From NCBI RefSeq assembly GCF_902686445.1, contig NC_062213.1:39568741-39632740 (forward strand): 64,000 nucleotides of DNA, read 5' to 3'. The notes under the pieces are model-generated. The model was not told the origin of the DNA. It saw only the letters and a program-made list of their open reading frames with translations, and did not search any database. Both the position numbers and the translations under genes were made by a program. This document shows positions 43,825 through 55,216 of the stretch, piece after piece. Origin of the DNA: Sciurus carolinensis (lineage: Eukaryota; Chordata; Mammalia; Rodentia; Sciuridae). The stretch's first letter is position 1, and each line of letters starts with the position of its first letter.

Positions 43825-45458
43825 GCTGAATTAACATTGTCAAAATAACCATACTACCAAAAGTGTTATATAGATTTAATGCAATTCTTATTAAAATTCC
43901 AATGATCTTTTTCATAGAAATAGAGAAAGTGATCCTGAAATTCATTTGGAAAAATAAGGAACCCAGAATAGCCAAAGCAATCCTTAGCAAGAAGAATGAA
44001 GCAGGAGGCATCACAATACCAGACCTTAAACTATACTACAGAGCAATAGTAACAAAAACAGTATGGTATTGGCACCAAAACAGACACATAAATCAATGGT
44101 ACAGAATAGAAGACACGGAGATAAACCCATGTAAATACAGTTATCTCATACTAGACAAAGGCACCAAAAGCATACCTTGGAGAAAAGATACCCTCTTCAA
44201 CAAAAGGTTCTGGGAAAACTGGAAATCCATATGCAGCAAAATGAAATTAAACCCCTATCTCTCACTCTGCACAAAACTCAACTCAAAATTGATCAAGGAC
44301 CTAGAAATCAGATTAGAGAACCCTGCACCTAATAGAAGAAAAAATAGTCCAAATCTTCATCATGCCAGCTTAGAACCTGACTTCCTTAATAAGACTCCTA
44401 AAGAACAAGAAGTAAAATCAAGAATCAATAAATGGGATGGAATCAAACTAAAAGGCTTCTTCACAGAAAAGGAAACAAGAATGTAAAGAGTGAGCCTACA
44501 GAATGGGAGAAAATCTTTACCATCTGAACCTCAGATAGAGCACTAATCTCCAGGATATAAAAACAACTCAAAACACAACACCAGAAAAACAAATAACACA
44601 GTCAATAAATGGGCAAAGGAACTGAACAGACACTTCACAGAAGAAATATTATTGGTCAACAAATATATGAAAAAATGTTCAATTTATCCAGCAGTTAGAG
44701 AAATGCAAATCAAAAGTGCACTGAGATTTCATCTTACTTTAGTCAGAATGGTCATTATCAAGAATACAAGCAACAATAAATATTGGCATGGATGTGGGGA
44801 TAAAGGTACACATATACATTGCAGATAGGACTGCAAATTGGTATAGCCACTGTGGAAAGCAGTATGGAGATTCCTCAGAAAACTTGGAATGGAACCCCAT
44901 TTGACCCAGTTATCCCATTCCTTGGCCTATACCCAAAGGACTTAAAATCAGCATACTACAGTGATGCAGCCACATCAGTGTTTATAGCAGCTCAATTCAC
45001 AATAGCTAAACTATGAAACCAAATGTATTATCCTTCAACAGATGAATGGATGAAGAAACTGTGGTATATATACACAATGGAATATTACTTAGCCTTAAAG
45101 AAGAATGAAATTATGGTATTTGCTGGTAAATAGGTGGAACTGGAGAATATTATGCCATGTGAAATAAGCCAATTCCAAAGAACCAAAGACCAAATGTTTT
45201 CTGATATGTGGATGCTAATTCACAATGGGGCAGGGAGCGCTAAGGAAGAATAGAGTTATTTTAGATTAGGTAGAGGGGAGTGAAGGGAGAGGAGGGAGTT
45301 TGAGAGTAGGAAGGATAATAGAATGAATTGAACATTATTACTCTATATGCATATATGATTATATGACCAGTATAATTATACATAACAAGAACGAGTAGTT
45401 ATACTCCATTTATGTATGATATGTCAAAATGCTTTCTATTGTCATGAACAACAACAAC
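43825..45458 (+). mobile_element. 5'-truncated L1 insertion with target duplication
   Basis: The 3' part of an L1. Positions 43863-44486 still read as the C-terminal portion of ORF2 (FIEIEKVILKFIWKNKEPR, AGGITIPDLKLYYRAIVTKT). Later ORF2 sequence is broken across frames, with a short piece at 44819-45016 (NGTPFDPVIPFLGLYPKDLK). The element ends in a rodent L1 3' UTR and a CAA-rich tail. Flanks share AAAGACTAT at 43816-43824 and 45459-45467. It is not capable of mobilising itself. Confidence 0.93.
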
Positions 45459-45467
45459 AAAGACTAT

Positions 45468-46754
45468 TCTGGTACATCTGCCAGTGGTTCAATGCCTGTT
45501 GTGTGTTGAGGAAATTAAACAGGAATGTGTACATCTCCGAATGTCTTTGGAATAGTCCTATGGCTTTGGTGCCCTGGCTTCCATCGGTTTTCTGTTTTTG
45601 TCTTCTCTCTCTCTTCCATTTGCTTACCGTGTTCTAGTCACAGAAGACATCTTCCTAGTGCACTGTTGCGTCAAGCTGAAGCTCATCTCAGGGCCTGTAC
45701 TCTAGGTCCCTTTCTCAGCCCCAAATGCTCCTCTCCCAGATTTGCTCATGGCTGGCTCTTTCCCATTGCTAAGGAAACCCCCATCCTCAGAGAGACCCAA
45801 CTACCCCAGAAGCACTCCTTTCTCCATCTGGTTGTGTGTGTGTGTTTTAAAGTTACAATGCCCTGTTTATTTCCCACCTACTAATCCTAAACTGAAATTA
45901 TAATTACAATTACTTAGAAGGCTGCACAAAGGGCAGAGATCTTAGTCTGATCATTTAATGTTATGTCCCTAGAGCCTAGAACAGTAACTTCAACCTTTGC
46001 TTGCAATAGTTAAAAATAATATTTGGAAAATGCTTCATTGCCACTCATAGTTATGTGGTCCTCCCAATAACCAGGGGAGGGAGGGGACAATTGTGCTTAT
46101 GTTACTGAAGGGAACATGAGTCTGAGTTGTGGAGCTGACAGTGAACGTGCTGCTTGCTCCCTATATTCCTTTTCACATTTTTGCATCCTGCACTGCAAGT
46201 CCAGCACGAGGTTGGCAGCTGGGGGTTTTAGAACTCCCTTCATTTGGAGGAAGCGGGCCTTCTTGAGCTTTTGCAGGCTGCCACAGCCGAGTGCAGCTGG
46301 AACAGCAAGGCAAGGCTCCTTCAGCGCCTGCAGCATGAAGACATGGTGAACGTGCTGCTGTAGGTCTTCAGAACAGGAATCGTTTTCTTCTACCTTTCAT
46401 GGTTTCTGGAAAAGTTGTCCAAAAGGAAGAGGGTGTGTAAAATGACCCTTTGATCATTGATTTCTGTCACTAGAAAAGGAAGTATTAGATGACCCATATT
46501 GGTAGGGGCAGGGAGAGGAGAACTCCTTGGAGAGAGAACTGGCTGTGTCCGGGGTCTGTGGGTCTGTGGGCAGTGGATGTTTTCCCACAGGATGGCGGCT
46601 GCCCTGTGTGATAGACAGAATGATGGCTTGTCCTACCTGAGGACAACTTTTACAGAGATTCGGATTTTTAAAACACACACAGTATCATTTGCATTTTGAA
46701 GAGATTGCTCAAATGATAAAATAATATCCCAGTAATACTTGAGTATATTCGGTA
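45468..46754. other. Unique non-coding sequence
   Basis: No gene or classifiable repeat recognised. Overlapping open frames near 46.1-46.35 kb occur on both strands without support. Confidence 0.45.
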
Positions 46755-46945
46755 CCAGGTAGTCACTTCTACATAGTCTCCCGTTCGGTCCTCACGACCA
46801 CCCTTCCCTTTGGGGTGGGTGGTTTTTTTCTACACTTTTCGGAGGAGGAAACTAAAACTCAGAGAGAGGGTTTAAGGACCTCGTTCAAAGTTACACAGTA
46901 AGCAGCAGAAATAAATTTGGACCTAAATCCAGTGTTCCTTTAAAA
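46755..46945 (-). mobile_element. MIR SINE
   Basis: Antisense MIR (GGAGGAAACTAAAACTCAGA ... TTACACAGTAAGCAGCAGAA ... CTAAATCCAGTGTTCC). Confidence 0.85.
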
Positions 46946-47334
46946 ATGTAGTCCTAAATAAGGGATTGTCCTATAACACATAAAATGCGATCCTGCTTAA
47001 TGAAAGATGTATTTATCTTCAATTTTTCAGGAATGTTTCCTTCAATCAACCACTATCTATTCTCCTTGTGTCACATCCATCTTTCAGGCACATATTCAGT
47101 GTATCAGCACAGCCAGCTCCTAAATGCCCCCAAGCATATGGTTCTGGCTCCATCATCCTGTTTGGAGGACCCATGTTTAGAAATCCATTCTGTTTAAAGA
47201 GAGATGAGGACAGTTTGAAAGGACGAAAAATAACCTGGTACAATTAACATGTCAATAGCAGCAATGTGAAACCCAAAGTTGAGCAATTTGGGCCTGTGGG
47301 AACAACTAAAGTAATTTCAAGTCCCTTTGTGAGT

Positions 47335-47368
47335 GGTGTGTGTGAGTGTATATGTGTGTGTGTGTGTT
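47335..47368. repeat. TG-rich microsatellite
   Basis: Imperfect GTGTGTGAGTGTATATG followed by a pure TG tract. Confidence 0.9.
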
Positions 47369-48980
47369 GCACACCATCCTAACTTACAAATTTTTTAAAA
47401 AATTGTCTTTAATGAGTAATCATCACGGAAGTATTTTTTGCCTTAATTTAGTGGAAGAATGTTTGGATAGAAAGAAACCGAAGAAACAGAGTTTCAAAGT
47501 AGTTCCAGTCTGATAAATCCAGCCTCTTTATTTCTGAGATAATAATAGGGAGGCTCAAGGAGGCTCAAGGACTGAGAGTAAAGAGAGACCCAGATCCTCA
47601 GCTTTGGCGCTGGCACCCATTGCCTTGAAGACTGTGTTTCAATCTTGGATTTCTGTTTGCTCGTGAGCAGATATTCATTTATGCCTGATGTGGAAGATTC
47701 TTTCCCTCAGGTTCAGTCACATGCAGTGTGGAAAGGGATTTAGTTTAATGCCTGAGTAGGCAAATGCGGTGCAAGAGGCTTGAACCCTGAAGTACCTATG
47801 TGAAAATCTCTGTACCTGGCATCTCTTTGGCGACACTCAGGCGCATGTGGATACTTTGTCCCAAGGAGTCTGGAAGAAGGCCAAGAGCCTTGCACAGCAA
47901 GTGTGGGTGTTGGATCAACATTTCTGGTTATGACTCTCCAGGGACTCTTCTTTGAAGATTACGCAACTCCAGCTAAGAGGATGGGCTTTCCTTACCAGCT
48001 TTACACACTGGATTAACTTTTAAAAACAAACAACAGCTTTCCTACTCTCTTTGAGAGAAATTTTTATTTTTTTGTTTCTAGCTAAGTCGTGTTTAGGGAC
48101 AGGAGAGAGAATTCTATTGGGCATGACATTGTTTTTCTGGTTTTTAAACTTAATTTACAAGGCATTTTTAATATATGTGGAATATGAAAGAAGCATACAT
48201 TAAGTGAATATGTTATTGTACATTTAAAAAACAGAGCTCTTGTTTGTTTTTCAAAATGTAAGAGACACCTCTGGTTAATGATCATTTGGGGGGCAGTTAC
48301 TTGACACCAAAATTTAAAATCAATTTTGTTTGAAAAATAGTTAAAACTATTTCTTAGGATTACATAGTCCTGATTATCTGACTGGAGTTTTTAACCATTT
48401 GTTTGTGTTATAAGTGGGTTAGGAGTCTTCCTTTTACCTGGTCTAATTGATCTGAAAAGACTTTCCTTAAAGGAACATTCCTGGTCTCTCTACCTCTGTT
48501 TCTGGTTTGTGTTTGGGAATAAGAATGGGGCATGTTGGCTCAGCTCTTTGGGACTTCACTTCCCTGTAGGCTCATCTGCCTACAGAGAGCATGTTTTCTG
48601 ATTTGTTCTCCAAATGGTAATTATAGTGAGGCATGTTCCTCTTTGTGAGGAAAGGCTTTAGTTTTCCATGATTTTCTGTGACTAGGCAAGTAAGTTTAAT
48701 TTGGGGGCAAAGTGTAAGTCCACCATGGTGCTAGATCTAAAGCCACATTCTCCAAGCCAGCACTTTCAGTAACCAGATTAAACTTTTGATTTCCAATTGT
48801 CTGACTCTTAATGTCTATCTCTCAGTGCCTTTGTAACTCAGGAGGGGAAAAAGAAAGGGGGCTCATCTCTCTAACACTTCAACAAATATAAAGTTTTATA
48901 GGCAAATTCTTTGTTAATATTTTCCTATAAGTCATCTTTTTAGACTGGGAACAATTTTTAAATCAATCTTTCAAGAATAA
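47369..48980. other. Unique non-coding sequence
   Basis: Nothing recognised apart from a local AGGCTCAAGG doublet at 47552-47571. Confidence 0.45.
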
Positions 48981-48993
48981 AAACATTACAATA

Positions 48994-49079
48994 GGGCTGG
49001 GGAGATAGCTCAGTCGGTAGAGTGCTTGCCTTGTAAGCACAAGGCCCTGGGTTCAATCCCAGGACCACAAAAAACAAAA
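48994..49079 (+). mobile_element. ID-like tRNA SINE, variant body, intact target duplication
   Basis: A box (TAGCTCAGTCGGTAGAGTG) and B box (GGTTCAATCCC) are well formed, but the middle reads TGCTTGCCTTGTAAGCACAA and can pair as an anticodon-type stem (TGCTT/AAGCA), unlike the other IDs here (CACTTGCCTAGCATGTG). Target duplication AAACATTACAATA at 48981-48993 and 49080-49092. Confidence 0.93.
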
Positions 49080-49092
49080 AAACATTACAATA

Positions 49093-50410
49093 AGCTATAA
49101 TAAATATGGAATCATTTAGGATTAAGCTTCATTCTTTTTTGATTATTAGTTTCCATTTTAAAATGCAAGCTCATTAAATATAGTTTGGAAATAGGAAAAA
49201 GTAGGATAAAACTCTTATACGACCATTATTCCAAATATGCTGAAATTAGTTTTGACATATTTCATTTAAGAATATCTTCAATGAGTAACACACCCCTGTA
49301 GCTACCTTAGGAATTCTGCAAGGGAGGTTACTGACATTTTATTGATCATTCCAAGAGCAGAATCTTGACTTAACAATTAGTTGTGGTTTACCTATATCTA
49401 AAGAACTTTTTAAACTTTGAACTTCAGGAAGACAAAAAGATAAGAAGGTGATTCCTTGAGAATGACCAAACCCACTTTTTGTAAAGAGGACTAGTTACAA
49501 GATTATAGGCAACAAACTAATCAGTCAATCAATCAATCAACATCTGATTCCAGTCCCTAGTTCTTCCTCAAAAGAACTAGTGATAATCTTTTCCAGTGTC
49601 TTTTCCAGTGTGTGCTTCCTCTGAAACACTTCTGGCTGGCTGCTGCCTTGACGCGTGCGGGCCTCACCAGGAGCTCTGTGATACTTCAGCTCTTGCCCTT
49701 GCTGAGCACAAAGGCCATCCTGCCAGTGGGCTATATACCCATGCTGTCCTGGAACTGCAGTCCCTGTCCAGTTTTCTCTTGGGCACTGGAACATGGGAGA
49801 GACATCTGAAATGCCTTTTGGTTGAAAGACTCATTTCCTCTGGAGTCAAAGTTGAAGGATACCCTCACAGATAGGAAGTAGACTGTGCTAAATGCTTCCC
49901 AGGTGGTGTCATTTAATACTGCCACTTCACACCACCAGGAAGCAACTCAGAGGGACTAACAATTAACCAGCCTATAATGGGGGCTACATGAGTATAGTAT
50001 AGAGCTTTCTTTTAAACCATAGGAATCAATTATGAGCTATGCATATTCAATAAAAGATAGAGTTTTCATAAAGGTTTTCCCAGAAAAGTCAGAGTCACTT
50101 TAATTTCAAGTCCTTACAAAGTCTATCATGTTATAGAAGGCTCTTTCTCAATTACTTTGTTTTGAATAACAATATATTGCTTAGGAAAGACATGTTAGCT
50201 TGGCAAAAACTTCAGTCAATGCTAGTTTTCCATGTTTATTAAGATCATCTGCTAGAATCTTCAAAAGTTAGTGAAAAACTTAATGGGGAGTCAATAATTC
50301 TTTCCTGGTCTTATGACTACACAATTGTAAGTACTGGTTATATTTACAAGTAAGTTTTTAAAAGATGACTTATAAAAGCATAAATGGTTATATTAATAAG
50401 TATTCCAAAT
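49093..50410. other. Unique non-coding sequence
   Basis: A short (AATC)n-like stretch is at 49518-49540. Open frames on both strands at 49.5-49.9 kb are unsupported. Confidence 0.45.
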
Positions 50411-51011
50411 ACAATGGCAACTGTGGCAACAAGTCAAGTATCCTACAACTCAATAACAGAAAGACAAATAACCCAGTTAAAAATGGGCAAAGGAAAATGT
50501 ACAAATGACCAATAAGTACATAAAATGTGCTTATAATCACTAGTCAGGACAGTACCAATCAAATCAAAACTACAATGAGATGCCACTTCCCACCCACTAG
50601 AATGGCTATAATCAAAAACTTAGAAAATATGTTGGTGAAGATGCAGAATCTCATATACTGCTAATGGGAATATTCAATGGTGTACCTGTTTTGGAAAACA
50701 GTCTGGACATTCTTCAGGTTGTCAAATGCAGGATTACCACATGACCCAGCAATTCTACTTCAGGTGTATACCCAAGCAGAATAAAAACATATGTCCACAC
50801 AGAAACTTGCATACGAATGTTTATAACTGCTTTACTCATGGTAGCCCCAAAGCAGAAACAACCCAAATGCCCATCTAACTAATGAATGAATGAACAAGAT
50901 GCTGTATAGTCATACAGTGGGATATTATTTGGCCATGGAAAGGAATGAAATACTGATAGGTGCTGCAGCACAGATGAACCTTGAAAATATCCCACTAAAT
51001 GAAAGAAGCCA
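50411..51011 (+). mobile_element. Old L1 3' ORF2 segment (left part)
   Basis: Decayed L1 ORF2 end (AAATGGGCAAAGGAAAATG, CACTAGAATGGCTATAATC, TGACCCAGCAATTCTACTTC, GGGATATTATTTGGCCATGG), more diverged than the 43.8 kb copy. It continues beyond the inserted SINE at 51242. Confidence 0.88.
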
Positions 51012-51241
51012 AGATCCTGGCATGGTGGTACATGCCTGTAATCCCAGTGGCTTGGGAGGCTGAGGCAGGAAGATTGCAAATTCAAAATCTTCAGCAACTG
51101 AGTGAGTCCCTAAGCAACTCAGTGAGACCCTGACTCTGAATAAAATACAAAAGGGGCTAGGGACGTGGTTCAGTGGTTAGGCATCACTGGATTCAATCCC
51201 CAGTATCAAAAAAAAAAAAAAAAAAAAAGAAGAAGAAGAAG
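51012..51241 (+). mobile_element. B1-dID dimeric SINE inserted in L1
   Basis: B1 (GTAATCCCAGTGGCTTGGG) plus ID part (GGGGCTAGGGACGTGGTTC ... TTCAATCCCCAGTATC), poly-A, then (GAA)n. Target duplication AAGAAGCCA at 51003-51011 and 51242-51250, which lies in L1 sequence. Confidence 0.95.
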
Positions 51242-51535
51242 AAGAAGCCAGTCACAAGGATCACTAATACTGTATATGATTCCATTTGTATAACAGGTTA
51301 GAACAGGGAAAGCAGATTAGTTTATTGTTTAGGGCTTGGGGAGGAAATAGGAAGATAGGGAAGTGATAGTTGAAAGACATGGGGATTTCTTTTTGAAAGG
51401 ATAAAAATGTTCTAAAATAAACTGGTGATGTTGGACATACATGTGAATATACTGAAAACACTGAATTGTGTGTTTCAAATTGGCAAAATGTATGGTATGT
51501 GAATGCTATCCAAAAATTCAACATTTATCAATAAA
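51242..51535 (+). mobile_element. Old L1 segment (right part, 3' UTR)
   Basis: Continuation of the 50.4 kb L1 (CTGTATATGATTCCATTTG ... GTTCTAAAATAAACTGGTG ... GAATTGTGTGTTTCAAA). Confidence 0.85.
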
Positions 51536-51686
51536 ATATGCTTATCTATTGACAAGAAAGGTTAGCTGTCCTAGTAGTTTACTATTCATTGTTTGTAGTT
51601 TACAATAAAATTTTCAGGGCCAGGAACCCATATAAAATAAGAAAGTACCATGTCACAAATAAGATAAAACAAAAACAAAACTAAAT

Positions 51687-51712
51687 CACACACACACACA
51701 CACACACACACA
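51687..51712. repeat. (CA)13 microsatellite
   Basis: A pure CA tract. Confidence 0.97.
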
Positions 51713-51841
51713 TTAGGCATTAGGTCACTGTTGATAGATATTAGGTAACCAACTATTCTGAAAACTAATAAATAGAGATAAGGTATTAAATGTTTATCCT
51801 GTCATTCTAGAAGATTGTACCTTCGGGTAAATCAAAAGTTG

Positions 51842-52025
51842 CTCATAGCCAGACATTGTGGTGTGCTCCTATAATACCAGCGGCTCAGGCAGTTGAGGCA
51901 GGAGGATTGCAAGTTCGAGACCAGCCTTGCCAAGTTAGTGAGGCCCTGACTCAAAATAGAAAATAAAAAAGACTGGGAATGTAGCTCTGTGGCAAAGTAC
52001 CTCTCTTGGGTTCAGTTCCCAGTAA
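51842..52025 (+). mobile_element. B1-dID dimeric SINE
   Basis: B1 part (GGCGGAGG-less variant: TATAATACCAGCGGCTCAGG) and ID part (GACTGGGAATGTAGCTCTG ... TTCAGTTCCCAG). Target duplication AAAAGTTG at 51834-51841 and 52026-52033. Confidence 0.93.
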
Positions 52026-52082
52026 AAAAGTTGATGACAGAAATTTCTCCTAATAGAAGTATTCCTAATAGAAGTAATAAAT

Positions 52083-52162
52083 GGGGCTGCAGGTGCCACT
52101 CAGTGATAGAGCATGTGCTTAGTATGTGCGAGGTCCTGGCTTCAATCCCAGCACCATAAAAG
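52083..52162 (+). mobile_element. ID SINE with GGAA-rich tail
   Basis: GGGGCTGCAGGTGCCACTCAG ... GCTTCAATCCCAGCACC, then AAAAGGAAGGGAGGAAGG. Just upstream a CCTAATAGAAGTA unit is doubled (52046-52078). Confidence 0.92.
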
Positions 52163-52519
52163 GAAGGGAGGAAGGAAGGGAAAGAAAATCACAATTTTGT
52201 ACTCTCTTGATCTAGGAAATGGTGATTAATGTCACAAAAAGGAAAAACAACCAAACATTGCCTGCCCCTTGAGGAAAGTCCTAAACTACCTATGATATAT
52301 TCTTGCTGTCCAACAAATAGAACGTGAATGAGATAAAGCCTCTAGGACCGACTATTAGTTCCCAGCAGATGAAGGAAACCTGAGAAACCTGTTATGTGAC
52401 ACTAATGAATGCAATCAACAAAATTCCAGATGTGGGAAACACTAAAGGGTCACTCAACAAATGAATTGCATGAATGGAAAACAGAACCAGGGGACACCTA
52501 TAGATTAAAAGAGAATTAA

Positions 52520-52855
52520 AAAAAAAAATCAACCAAAAGCAAAGTATGAACCTTGTCTGGATCCTAACTTAAGCACCTTTATGAGATAATTGGGAAAACT
52601 TGAACAGTTAACTGAACACTTGATGATGTGAAGGAATTGTTCACTTTGGGGGTGTTATAATGGTATGGTAGTTATATTTTTTAAAAGGACCTTCATTTTA
52701 GGGATGCATACTGAAATATTTTTGGATAAAATAATATGTCTGGGATTTGTTAAAAAATAATCCAAGGAGGAGAATGAATAATTGATAATAAGTGAGACTT
52801 ATAAATACTTCTACTTATGTTTGAAATTTTCTATACTAAAAAATATTTTTAAGAA
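52520..52855. repeat. Ancient interspersed repeat, class not assigned
   Basis: Contains GGGATGCATACTGAAATAT, AATATGTCTGGGATTTG and TTTGAAATTTTCTATACTAA, phrases of a common old mammalian retrotransposon 3' end that I cannot name with certainty. Confidence 0.5.
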
Positions 52856-53172
52856 AAAAGTACTATAGTCCAGATACTTTAGACTGAAGTGAAGATGAGG
52901 TGGCTTAGGAAATTAATAGATAACATCTCCTTAGAGATGATGGAAGACACTGACTAAAACATGCAATTTTCAGGAAAAGTGAGAATAGAAAAAAGCAATT
53001 TAAAAAGCATCTTTTCTCCAAATGAGATTTTTGTCTAGTATTTAAAACTAAATCAATAGATTAAATGTTACAAGAAGATAGTTAAATATTTCATTTTAGT
53101 TGCTAAAAGTTTAAATATTCTAAGTTTCTGTCACCTGTCCCTAAAAATCCAATTGGTTTAGCATTTTCATTA

Positions 53173-53488
53173 AAGCTGGACACAATGGCACATGCTTGCA
53201 ATCCTAGCTACTCTGGAGGCTGAGATAGGAGGATAGAAAGTTGAAGGCCAGCATTTACAGTTTTGTGAGACCCTGTCTCAAAACAAAAATGAAGAAAAAG
53301 GGCTGGAGATATAGCTCGATGGAAAAGTGCTTGCCGGGCATGCATGAGGTCCGGGATTTAATCCCTAGTACCACCAAAAAATAAACAAATAAAAAGGGTC
53401 AGGTATGTAGCTCAGTGGTAGAGCTTGCTTAGCATGTGCAAAGCCCTGGGTTCAATCCCTGGTACTGTAAGGTTAAAAAAAAAAATTG
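53173..53488 (+). mobile_element. Trimeric SINE: B1-dID plus a second ID, one target duplication
   Basis: B1 (53173-53280), ID (about 53309-53372) and a second ID (about 53397-53470) lie in the same direction, separated by A-rich linkers. The whole array is bracketed by TTTTCATTA at 53164-53172 and 53489-53497. Confidence 0.9.
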
Positions 53489-53650
53489 TTTTCATTAGGA
53501 TTATTTGGGATTGTGTAATAGTCAAAATTACTTTACCTTCAGGCATATAATAAAAGCAATTATGCACTTAATGTCATAGCCTCGTCATCCCATGTTAATT
53601 TGAAGTTGTAGTAAACATAATTTTAATGGCTACAGAATACAGAGAGTAGA

Positions 53651-53803
53651 GGCTGGGGTTGTGGCTCAGTGGTAGAGTGCTTGCCTAGCATGTGTGAGGC
53701 ACTGGGACCAATTATCAGCAACACATAGAAGTAAATGGAATAAAATAAAGGTCCATGAACATCTTAAAAAGAAAAAAGAAAAAAAAAAAAAAAAAAAAAA
53801 GAA
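53651..53803 (+). mobile_element. ID SINE with extended tail
   Basis: ID body (GAGGCTGGGGTTGTGGCTC ... AGTGCTTGCCTAGCATGTG) plus the sciurid tail (AAATAAAGGTCCATGAACAT) and a long A-run. Confidence 0.93.
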
Positions 53804-54414
53804 GACTACATAGGGTACACCAGAGAGTGTTGTTTGACATTTGATTTACCTTGTTATGTAGCTAGTGAGTTTGCTTGTTGGTTTGATTTTTGGTGCTGGG
53901 GGGCATTAAACATGCTAAGTACAGACCTTACTACTATTTATCTAGTGTTAATTAAGAATCTACTAAGCTAAGCTCAGGGGTATAGTAATAAATAAAGCAG
54001 TTATGGTCTCTGCTCTCATGGAGCTTATATTTATGGGAGAGAGAAACATTAAATAATTTTGTATGTATAATTAATTTTGGTAAGTGCTAGAAAGTAAAGT
54101 ATGGGATGCATTGAGAAAGCATAATATCATTAACAAATTTAGATAAGGAGTTAGAAAAAATTTTCTTGGTGAGAAATTGACATTTAAACTGATCCCTGAG
54201 GGACGAGGTGGGCTTAGGCCACACACATAGGGAAGGTGTTAGGTGAATGTGTGAAGGCTCTGAGGCAGGAAGGAGTATTACAATCACAGAAAGAAGGTCA
54301 GCATTTCTGGGACACAATGGACAACACAGATGACAAAGGACACGGTAGAGGCCAGGTTATACAGAGTCTTTAAGGCTGTTTGGATTTCATCTGAAGGGAA
54401 AGGCAGGATAGTGG

Positions 54415-54543
54415 AGATTGAAGACCCTTGGGTTCTAGGGTGAGGATGAATTCAAATTGGTTTACCTGTTCTTGTTCTGTCAATTTGGGCAAATTGCTTA
54501 ATCTCTCCCAGCCTTAGTTTCCTTATCTATAAAATAGGATGGT
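54415..54543 (+). mobile_element. MIR SINE (left part), interrupted by ID
   Basis: Sense MIR (GGGCAAATTGCTTAATCTC ... CAGCCTTAGTTTCCTTATC). It continues after the ID at about 54678-54760 (TTTAAGGATTAATTTTAGG). Confidence 0.82.
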
Positions 54544-54677
54544 GGGCAGGGGTTGCGGCTCAGTGGTAGAGCACTTGCCTGGCATGTGCAATGCCCTGGG
54601 GTTCCATACTCAGCACCACATATAAATAAGTAAAATAAAAGGTCCATTGACAACTAAAAATAAATAAATAAATAAAT
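54544..54677 (+). mobile_element. ID SINE with extended tail
   Basis: GGGCAGGGGTTGCGGCTCAG ... CAGCACCACATATAAATAAG with (AAAT)n end. Near-perfect duplication AAAA(T/G)AGGATGGT at 54531-54543 and 54678-54690. Confidence 0.94.
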
Positions 54678-54767
54678 AAAAGAGGATGGTAATTGCAGAA
54701 TTTTAAGGATTAATTTTAGGTAATATTTAGGGTTCTTTTTAGGGTGCCTGATAAATTAACTGTTATC

Positions 54768-55216
54768 TGTTGGGACTAATGACACGTTAACTAACTCAGG
54801 CTGACTCCTTACTCCCTGGCGAGTGAGCAAGATCAAGGCCTCAAAGGCGGTTTCAATAGTTAATGACGATGAATGGAACCACCGTCAGGGATTGGTTAAC
54901 AACAGTTCCCCGAACGTGATCAGCTCTTGCTTGCCATATAGTCCAATGGGACTCTCGCCTGCGTGAACCCCCCTGCCTTGCTGACCTTTAAGCTGATTGG
55001 TTCCCGCCTAGCCCCCACCCTACATAAAAGCTGTGGGATTTCCTCAATAAACGAGTTCCTGCTGAGACGGGTCTCCCTGGCATCTGATTGTCCTCCACCC
55101 GGAGGGCTGGGAGCGGGTGGTCAGTCGGCCCTACCTATCCAGGTCTGACCTTGTTGGGGAGTGTCCCCTTCCCTTGCTGCTGGTCGAGAAGGGCAAGGGG
55201 GCTTAAGACCCCGACA
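54768..55216 (+). mobile_element. Solo LTR of a class II (ERVK/IAP-like) endogenous retrovirus
   Basis: A 449-bp unit starting TGTTGGGA and ending CCCCGACA. It is flanked by six-base repeats GTTATC (54762-54767) and GCTATC (55217-55222), one mismatch; six bases is typical of class II ERVs. It contains CCAAT/ATTGG motifs (about 54890, 54943, 54995), a TATA-like ACATAAAAG (55022) and AATAAA (55046-55051). No gag, pol or env lies beside it, so LTR-LTR recombination has removed the provirus. Confidence 0.82.

Noticed and set aside
43863..44486. 207-codon frame as a host gene
   Set aside because: It is clearly L1 ORF2 C-terminal sequence inside a truncated insertion.
48994..49079. A possible functional tRNA gene
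   Set aside because: A and B boxes are present, but there is no paired acceptor stem, the loop lacks a canonical U33, and it has an A-tail and target duplication. It is a SINE.
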